A stretch of DNA of 64,000 bases, from the NCBI GenBank assembly GCA_034509925.1, contig CM067537.1:5828001-5892000 (forward strand). The letters are read 5' to 3'. The notes under the pieces were generated by a model. The model saw only the letters and a program-made list of their open reading frames with translations, did not search any database and was not told the origin of the DNA. Origin of the DNA: Hirudinaria manillensis. Taxonomy: Eukaryota > Annelida > Clitellata > Hirudinida > Hirudinidae. The translations under genes were made by a program, and so were the position numbers. Positions within the stretch are counted from its first letter, which is position 1. The number at the start of each line of letters is the position of its first letter. Shown in pieces: positions 38,801-48,800 of this stretch.

Positions 38801-41800
38801 GTCAACTCGTTTCCCTTTTTCTATTCCGCTTTTTGAAACAACAAGTCCAAGGTATTCAATTGAATCTTTAGCAAAATGCATTTCTTTTTGTTACATCTGA
38901 GACCTTTGTCTCTCAATCGTTGAAGTAATAGTTTCAGGTTTTGAATATGTTCTTTGGAATTCGAACCTCCGATAAGAATATCGTCCAAATAGACTGCTAC
39001 TCCTTGCAGATCGCAAGTTAGTTTGTCCATTATCTCTTGGAAATAACCCGGGGCTGAAATGATACCAAAAGGTAGTCTCGTTTGAAGAAGCACTCCTCTA
39101 TTTGTTGTCAGCGCGAGCTTCTTCTGGCTCGCAGGTGCAAGTTTAATTTGGTTGAATGCGTCTGCCAAATCGATTTTACTGAAGTATCGACTTCCTCCCA
39201 GTTTTCTCATCAGATCCTCTGGAAGGGGCATAGGATACCTATGTGGTTCTAATTGTGAATTTACGGTAACAGAATAATCGCCACAGATTCTAAAATTGGC
39301 TTTCTGCTCTCCAGGTTTCAGACTCTTTCGAATCGGTACAATTGGAGTTCCGTAATCATTGAAATGAGTTGGGGTCCAAATCCCTTTCTTTATTCCTGCA
39401 TCAAGAGCCTGGTTTAGATCTTCCTGAATTGCAAATGGCACTGTTCTTGCCTTGACAAAAATTGGCGATGAGTCTGGTTTGAATTTTACCTCTAACTCGA
39501 AATCTTTCAAACAACCAAGTTCTGGCTCGAAGCATTCTTTGAAATCGTGGCAAATTTTATAACACGCTTTTTCAACGGTTTTCGAATCAAGATCTTCATC
39601 AATTTTCAAAACGTGGTTGTGTAGCAAGCTTGAAACGTCGATTTTTAATTCGACTATGGCTTTCCTCCCAATGATGTTGAGCTTTGGTAACTTGGTGACA
39701 TTGAATTCTAGAGCTACGTTTTTGACGTCCGATGTCGAAACTATGACTTCGCAGACTCCTATGTTCGGAATGGGATCACCTGTTGCCGAAACATATCTTG
39801 TACTGGAAAAGTTTAGCCTGGGCTTTCCCCACATTTTCCAAGTTTCGATTGCACAAAAATTGTCCCTGGCTCCACTATCTAATTCAAAAACAAATTCTGA
39901 ATGTGCAATTTGTAGCACCTGAGTCAGAGGTGTGTGGCTCGGAATTGTGTGGATTGAATTTACATGCCTGTCTCTTTTGAACTTCTTTTTAAAACATGCC
40001 TTTTCAATGTGTCCAATGATTCCACAGAAATGACATTTAGCTTTAATATGTCTGCAGTCATTGGCGTGGTGTCCTTTGTTTCCACATCTTGGACAAGTTC
40101 CTTTCGGGAATGTGAATTTTGAAAATTGCTGTCTCTGTTGTTGAGGTTTGCGTATTGGCTTGGAATCTGATTTGTCCGGTTTACTTTCTGTCTCTTTTGA
40201 AATTTTATTTACCAGTTCCCGATTGTCCTCTGGTGTGCCGTGTACTGTAGCTTTCGCAACTTTGGCAGACTCTTCAACTTCCATAGCAATTTCAATTGCT
40301 CGATTGAATGTTAGTTCATCTTCTGGAACTTTGAACAACGCTTTGAGCACAGCCTCGTTGTCAACTGAACACATGAATCTTGTTCTTAAAGCTTCATCTA
40401 GTGTGTCTTCTATACTAGGGAAGTCACATGTGGTGGCGGCATTTCGAATTTTCGCCGCGAGTTCCTGAATTGTTTCACCTGGTTGTCTTTTTAGCTCAGT
40501 CCAAAATTTGAATCTCTCTCGAATCACAAATCTCTTGGGGTTGAAGTTATGCATCATCACCGCTTGGATTTCAGCAAAGTCCAATTTATTTACTTCGCAC
40601 GGCGTTGGTTTTTGAGAAGCTGTTGTTTGCAATCGTTCGACAACATCCGGCCCCGCCTCTTCGCACATCGTCACAACAAAAGTAATGCAAGCAAAACATG
40701 CAGGTGAGGAAAACCTATTAATACTTCACTTCACATTAACATAACTTTTGTAAACAAACAGTTCCTCGTACCTCGCCAATTTCATGTTTTCGTGCAAAAA
40801 GTCTGGCGACGAATTGAAATATTCCTTGGCCGCTCGAAGGACCAGTTCGACGGATTTCGATCGATCGATCGTGCAGCGGAGGAAGTCGGGGGTCGAGGTC
40901 GCGGAGTGCTGCGGAGAAGACGAGCCGCCCGCGGTCAGGGACCTGAAGGAATCCTTGATGGAGGATCTGGCGGAGGACTTGGGAGTCTTCGAAGTTTGAC
41001 TCGAAGTTGGGAGGTCGTACGAAGAATCCATGACTTTGCCTCCGAGGATTATGTGGGACACGTTGCCCGAGCAAAGAAGAGCTCCGATGAATATCTGAGA
41101 AGATGGATTGATGGATTTTATTTAATTGTTCGCTAATTCTACAAAAATGAACCAATCCAGATGAGTTAATCAAAGTTCATTATTTTTATTATTCCAGGCA
41201 GTTATCAACCTCGCAAGTTAATATTATTATACGAATTGTTATAAAATTATATTATTACATAAATTATATTATATTATATTATATTATATTATAATATATA
41301 TGTTCACCTCGCATGTTTCCGATCTCGAAACTTTGGTGAAGACATCTTTTTGCAGGCTACACATGTCCGTCAGAAGCTGTTCCAGCTCTGAATGACTCAT
41401 AGGAGGAGTTCTACAAGTTAATAATTTAATTAATAATAAGTTAGCAAAATCAATAAAACTGCTTGTGGTTAAAACTGATGCCACTCAAGTTATCTTTTTC
41501 TTATTAAACTTTATTGACTTTATTAGGCTTAATGTTTTTAATTCAATTAGTATTTATTTAAAATTGATTTAAAATTAATTATAGCATGAAATTCATGACA
41601 AATAAATTACTTCTGAGCAGATACTCTTGCTAGCCTTGTGAGGATTCGTGCTGCATCACTTTCAGAATCCTAAAATGTAGAACAAAACAAAACAAAATGT
41701 AATCTTTTGCAGCTCATGTTGTCGTCTGCTTTCACATATAATAATTAATTATCACTTATTATTTATCAGTATTTATTCAATTATAACACAAAGTCAATAA

Positions 41801-44115
41801 ATTGAAGTTAATATTTGAAGCACTGAATGCACCTGAATGTCCCTAATTTCTGCCAATGTTTTCTCGATTCCATTTTTCTTTAATATTTCAGCACCTCTGA
41901 GGTAATTAATTATTAATTAATCATTATATTAATTAATTAATCATTATATTAATTAATTAATTAATTATTACAGTATATTAAAATAAATTAATAACAAATG
42001 ATAATCATAAATATACAGTTCAGTTTTCATTGAATTTGATAGTAAATAGTTGAAAATATAATTTAATTAAATCTTACAAGTGATGGTTGACCATTGACAT
42101 CCTCACGTGACATTCCTCAGAACCAATGTTCCTGTTAACAAGAATTGAAAGTTTATCAACAAAGAGTTAAGTTATCAGTTATGAAATTAATGGGTCCAAA
42201 TCATCAAATCACACGGACACTTTAAATGTTGCATTTATTATCACATCCAGATCTTATTATGCAACTTTTCAATATTATTTACTTTTAGAATAATAACTTA
42301 ATTGATTAATTACATCAAATAACATTTTGGAGGAAAATTATTTTAAAACTAATTATTATTTATTTATAATAAAATTATATTAAAATCAAACTCACAGGTC
42401 AGGCAAAGAGTCTATGATAGACTTTACCAAGCACAACTGGTCGTAGCTAGAAATAAAAAAAATGTCATGGTTGTTGAATATTTATTAAAGCACTTATGAA
42501 TATTCATAGGAAGCTCAAGAAAGTTGTTCATTTAAATATTTAAATATTAAAGTCAAGATTTTCAAACTTAAAAAACATTTAAATTACATTCTCGGTTCAT
42601 TATTTACTTGCAAACAAAAACGATAAACAAGCATCGGTAACTTACATCCACACATAATATGTACATAAGCACAACAAGTATTGGTAACTTATATTCACAC
42701 ATACATACATAAACAAGCATCGGTAACTTACATCCACACATAATATGTACATAAGCACAACAAGCATCGGTAACTTACATCCACACATAATATGTACATA
42801 AGCACAACAAGCATCGGTAACTTACATCCACACATAATATGTACATAAGCACAACAAGCATCGGTAACTTACATCCACACATAATATGTACATAAGCACA
42901 ACAAGCATCGGTAACTTACATCCACACATAATATGTACATAAGCACAACAAGCATCGGTAACTTACATCCACACATAATATGTACATAAGCACAACAAGC
43001 ATCGGTAACTTACATCCACACATAATATGTACATAAGCACAACAAGCATCGGTAACTTACATCCACACATAATATGTACATAAGCACAACAAGTATTGGT
43101 AACTTATATTCACACATACATACATAAGTACAACAACATACAACAAACAAATGGTTATGAAACTAAAAACAAAACCACAATCCCCTTCTGAACAACTAAA
43201 TTCATTTGCCCTTATTTGACAACACATTACAACATTTCTTGTTGTTACTCTTGGAATTCTCAATCACTTTAAAGTCAGAACAAAGTCCAATCATCACCTG
43301 TTGTGAGCATAAAGACATTCAGAAGCAATGGAAAACAAGTCATGCACGTCCCTTATGATGGCATCTGTTTTCTGGATAATGAAAGTGAAACTGGAATTAG
43401 AATTATCACAAACCATTAGAATGGTGAAGAAACATGAAATTAAATTCAGTGGTAAGATAATCGATACTTCAAATGCTTAAAGATTTGATAATTAATAACA
43501 ATTATTATTAATAATAATAATGACCTTACATTACGGTGCCCTTACATCCCTTTGGGATAAAAATGGAGAACGTTAAAAATTTGCTAAATAAATGTATTAT
43601 TATAATTAATTAATTAATAATAACAATAACTAATTAATAAATAGCAAATTAATCAACACACATCAGGACTGCTTTCCTTGAAGATCAAATCAACAAATGC
43701 AAGATCATCTGCTGCCATCTCCACCATGTACTGCTTGAGGAGAGAAAAATAACTCCCTGCAACTTTCATCTCCTGCTTCTCCAGATAAGGGACCACCCAT
43801 CTCCTCAGGTTCTTGGCGTACATTTCACGAGTCGTCTGCACGAGGAAAGTACAAAAAGTACGACGGACGTACAAAAAGAGGAATCGCTTCCGAGAAAATG
43901 AAAATCCAAAACGGAAATCCCCGACCGGACCTTGCTCATCATCAGACGAATTCTTTCCATCCTCGTCATTTTCAGCAGACGATCGAAGTCAAAACTCGGA
44001 GGAACGTGGCACTCGTACACGAGCACCTCCATGAGAGTGAAGTCTTCATGGAGAGCTTCCAGATCCTGGAAATTAGTTAATGATTAATTAATAAAATAAT
44101 GTACCACTAATGTGC

Positions 44116-44147
<32 letters not shown>

Positions 44148-45781
44148 CACTGTTATGAGATGAATGATTAGATTGGGGATCCAATGAGGTAAATGAATAA
44201 TGGTCATTAATAAGTTAAGAAAAGGATTCAAAGCAATATAACGTCCAAATGATGCCAGAGTACTTGCTCTTGCATGGAATGATAATCCTTAGAAATTTAA
44301 TTTAATTTGATCTTAATCTTAATTTAAACATTTCACTGAGCATTCAAACAATTGCTTCAAAGTTAATGCTACTGCATTAATGACATAATACCAGCATCAT
44401 CACCACCACTGCCACCATCCTTATCATCATCACCACCACCACTACCATCCTTATCATCATCACCAGCACCACCACCATCACCACCACTACCACCATAATC
44501 ATCATCACCTGTATGTTGCTTTGGATTCCACACTGCAGCAAGGTCGTGGCACAATCGACCTGACCCGACAACTTCTCAATTTCAAGACTCCTCCTCTTGA
44601 ACCAAGAGGTCAGCTGCTCCCCACTTAAGCTCCTCCCCCTGCATAAATTATTACTTTCAGTGAAGATGGTCGATTGGACAAATTAACAATCACCATTTTT
44701 AAGAAGTATACAACCATTCATGATTATTAATATTAATGGATAACTAATAGTTATTCATCATTAGTAATACTTAATTAATAATAATCAAAGCTGTCAAATT
44801 AAAACCACAAAAGAGGTGAAGCACCTGAACTCCAATAAATCAGGATTTTCTTTGTAAAGAAATTCACCAGGATCATCATCAGGACTTGCAACATTCAGAG
44901 AGCTGTTGGCAATGGTAGAATTGGAATGGAACATTAATTAATTAATTAATTGAGTTTAATATGCATATTTAAATTGCTGCTCATTTAATATGCACGAAAA
45001 CTGAGATTTAAGAATAGCAGATGAATAAATCCCAATGTTGATAACATTGATGTCAGACCTGCAGAACTCCTCTGACCAATCAGATTCACATCTCCATTTT
45101 GACTCCTCCCACTCTTCAACTACTCTCTTGTCACCTTCAATGCTGCGTAGAGATATTAAGGTCTTTGGCATAAAATACTTTACAATGTAATTAATAATAA
45201 TAATAATAATAATAATTAATAATAAGCACAAAATTGTGCTTAAAAATGAGAACATGCTGTCCTGAGTGCAGAGTTGCAATGCATCTCTTGAAAATCAGAC
45301 CATGCTTCTACTTTGCAAGGAACGTTTTTGCAAACGAAGTAAATCTACATTAAGCTACAATAACTTATATGTATATATATAATGATAATATTATATAATA
45401 TTAAAGGACTATTAATAAACTCACCGTATCTTTGGCAGGAGATGGGAAAACACATCGGGTGGTGTTGTCTCGGGAATGTTGCACAGAATTGCAAGTCTGT
45501 GAGAAAAAAAGAACACATAATACACTTATCACTTAATACATAATCCCTTAACTGTTTTTATAATTGGCAAATTCAATTTGAACATGCATTCAAACAGCCA
45601 TAAAATCAATAAATTACTAGAACCATACAAACCTGCAAAGGAGATAAAACCATTATAACAACAAGTCGGTTTAAACTTAAAACTGAAAATGTTCTGTTAT
45701 AATATTATTATTATTATAATAATATATATAAATAATAAATATCATTATAAATAAATAAATTGTTACTAAAATAAATATCTA

Positions 45782-45825
<44 letters not shown>

Positions 45826-48800
45826 TTAATATTAAAATATTTTCAAGAAATGGTCAAGAAACAACAGAAACCTGTGAGGCAAGACTTCATTGCCATGGTA
45901 AGTGAAAAGCGATCCGAGTGCCACAACATCCGAGAGCTGTTTCAACAATCACATTACAATCACACCTCGGGTTGATTTGGTTAGCAAGCACTACACATTC
46001 TATTTATTTCGTTATGTAATATTCGTTAACTGGTTACTAGTTACTGGTTGTAATAAGTTATCCAATCCTTGCTAAAACTTATGCACAAACAAAAGGACCT
46101 GAGCAAACTCCACTGCCAATTGAACGATATTTTCTTTCCTGAACTTCTTAAAAAATGTCTTGTCGTACTTTTCAATGGCCAAATGTTTTCCTCCCAAAAT
46201 GTTCTTTGATTTGGAAATTTGTTAATTTAAGTAGTTTATATTAAGTCGTAATTTATATTGTTGAATAACTACATTGTTTAATTAATAAACCAGTTAAAGT
46301 AATTTAAATCCACAATTTAAAATTTATAAACATAAATGAATAACATTGTTTAATTAATAAACCATAAATTAAAAGTAATTTAAATCCACAATCAAATTTA
46401 TAAAAAAAATAAAATAAATAAAATATCAATCATGATGTCTTTAATTCACTCAATATTTTCACAAATAATAATAAAGAAACAGCTTGAAAATCAGAAAATA
46501 AATAAAGGCTGCCATCTCAAAAAAAATAATGCATTATATTTATTATATAATATTAAGCATATTATTAGTTAATTGATATAGGAAGTATTTTGAAGAGCAA
46601 TCAAGCCCAACCTGATAAGTCTCCAGTTTATCCAAGTATTGGAAGAGTTTTATGCGAATTCTGCACAATTCTTTCTGGTTCAGAGTCAAACTATAAAATG
46701 ATAAAAGAGCAAAAGGGTGATATTAACAATTAATAATATTGAGCATATTATTAGTTAATTATAATTTATTATTACATTACTAATGTTAATTAATAAGCAT
46801 TATTAATAAACACTAAACAAATATTATAAAAAAATCCAAACATACAAGACAGAAACAATGATCTGAACTTACTCGTGGAAGGAAATTTGTTTAAAAATAT
46901 CTTTCCTCCTCTCCCCTTCATTCGTTCCATCCTCTTCACCGTCCATTGGTTTGTAATCATCTTTCGATTCACAGAAGATGAACCTGATAAATATAATTAA
47001 ATTAAAAGATATTTTAAAATATATTTTAAAAAATTCAAAAAGAAATCAATAAAAATTAAATTAATCAAGTTTTAACTTTAGAAAGCGACATTTCAAGTAC
47101 ACGTGCACTCGAGTACAGGTGAGTAGAGAAGGCATCGTTCAAAGCATCATTCATAACCAGTGCAGACGCCCACCTGCCATCGTCGTCATGACGACCTGCG
47201 GCCACCACCGCCTCGAGGTCGGTGCCCCGGAGTCCGTACTGGAGCAGTTCCTCCATGGCGTCCAAATCGACCGGAACCGTTTCCAGGCACTCGTGGAGCA
47301 CCCAAGACCTCTTTGTTATCTTCCTCTGCATTCCATTCAAATGCATTGAATTGTGTGCAGGAATTATTTGGGTGAGATCATTTATAATCATTTCATGAAT
47401 GAATGAATATTACTTTATTATTATTATTATTGTTGTTGTTGTTATTATTATTACTATTATTACTATTATTATTGTTTCCAATGGCTGCACAGTTATTAAT
47501 ATCACAGACTAAAATAAGTCTGCTTAATTATTAACTGATGAATAATAATATTTTAGAGCAAATAATATGTCGTATCATCCTATATTGCCTAGGATGTCTA
47601 AAATAATTCTTTGAAAGACATACAAGATAGTCCTGAATGGATGAAACTGTAACAGGTGACTTTTTCCACTGCCTCTGATAGGTCAGGTCACAATCCAAAT
47701 TATATTTCCTGGCCAATAAGAGAGCTTCTCCATACTCTTCACCATCAAGCTGATGTTTCACCACAAATTTAAATAAAGTTTTGGCTAATTTATAATAAAA
47801 TAATAATAATAATAGCAATAATAATAATAATAATAATAAAATAAAACAATAACCATATTTGAATATAATTCCTCAGGAGTTGTTGATTTCAAGCACATCA
47901 TTCTATAGATTCTTCTCATCAGCCTTTGAGATGAAAATGCATTTAAATAATAATCATAGTTTAAAATAATTATTTAATAATTAATACAGAAAAAAATTGA
48001 CAGAAACAAAATCAAAGATGAAAAAGATTTTTAAAAAATATATATTTATTTAAAAATATATATTTTTAAATAAATATATATTTAACGTTAAAGAAATGAA
48101 CCTTGATCTTTTCTTAGGAGGTTGAAATGCATCCAAGTCCGTGATGTAATAAAGACTTTGCCGAATGAGTTTTGCAACGAAACCACCCGCTTGCCCCTCA
48201 AAATTCTCCTCATCCGAGTCCAAGGAAGTGAATTCGGAAACTCCTTCATCTTCGTTCTCTCCGAGCGAAGCATCCCTCTTGGTTCCTCGCCTCTTCTGAC
48301 ACTTGATTAATAAACTAATTAATTATTTATTTATTTATTAAGATGTTCATGCATTTGCTGCTTGTATCTCACAAAATTGCTCATTCAAAGAACTAAATAA
48401 GAATAATTTGATGATAAAAAAGTATAAATTCATTATGTACTTGCATTGTCCTTCATCACCACATCGCATGCTAACCTCCAGAACGTAGAAGCATCCATCC
48501 GAAAATCTCATCAAATTCATTTCCGACTGGAAAAGTTCTGGCGAATCTCCCAAACGATTCACCAGATTTTGAATGTTCGAAACCGTCAAAGAACCAGTCC
48601 CTCGAGATATGATTACATCCTACGATGATAATGATTATTACAGACAAATTATTAACTGACGACTTAATGACAACTTATAATTTATTATATTATTAAAACA
48701 TCTAACCTCGTTTGACCACCAAGCCAAAGAAACAACATAAAAAGCATTCAGGAGATCTGCAATAAATAATAAGAAAGAATAAATGGTAAGAAAGTTTATT

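Larger units (their letters stand above)
36724..40678 (-). mobile_element. Ty3/gypsy LTR retrotransposon fossil
   Basis: Minus-strand element of 3,955 bp, in the same orientation as NBAS and wholly inside the intron between NBAS exons 40772-41094 and 36449-36561. It begins TG, ends CA and is flanked by a 5-bp AAAGT duplication. The left terminal repeat spans about 36724-36831 (108 bp, short for this group); both ends share an identical 47-bp stretch (36785-36831 and 40632-40678). Parts in order: gag with two CCHC knuckles, an aspartic protease region (LDSGA), reverse transcriptase (YLDDIL), RNase H, an integrase with an HHCC finger and DDE-type core, and a short C-terminal region. Polyprotein type resembles the K02A2.6-like gypsy elements of invertebrates. 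It looks broken, with about two breaks. The identical end repeats and perfect target-site duplication suggest a fairly young insertion. Confidence 0.9.

Noticed and set aside
42627-43135. CRISPR-like array of regular repeats
   Set aside because: The 47-bp units are head-to-tail with no unique spacers, and the sequence is a nuclear intron.
43057-43263. 68-codon minus-strand frame rich in Val and Tyr
   Set aside because: Much of it comes from the diverged unit of the 47-bp minisatellite and flanking intron; no family motif.
44369-44571. Minus-strand frames with Gly/Asp and Val/Met runs
   Set aside because: These are translations of the CAT/CAC repeat tract beyond the true end of an NBAS exon.
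47119-47375. Plus-strand frames over 47.1-47.4 kb
   Set aside because: Antisense shadows of a conserved NBAS exon.
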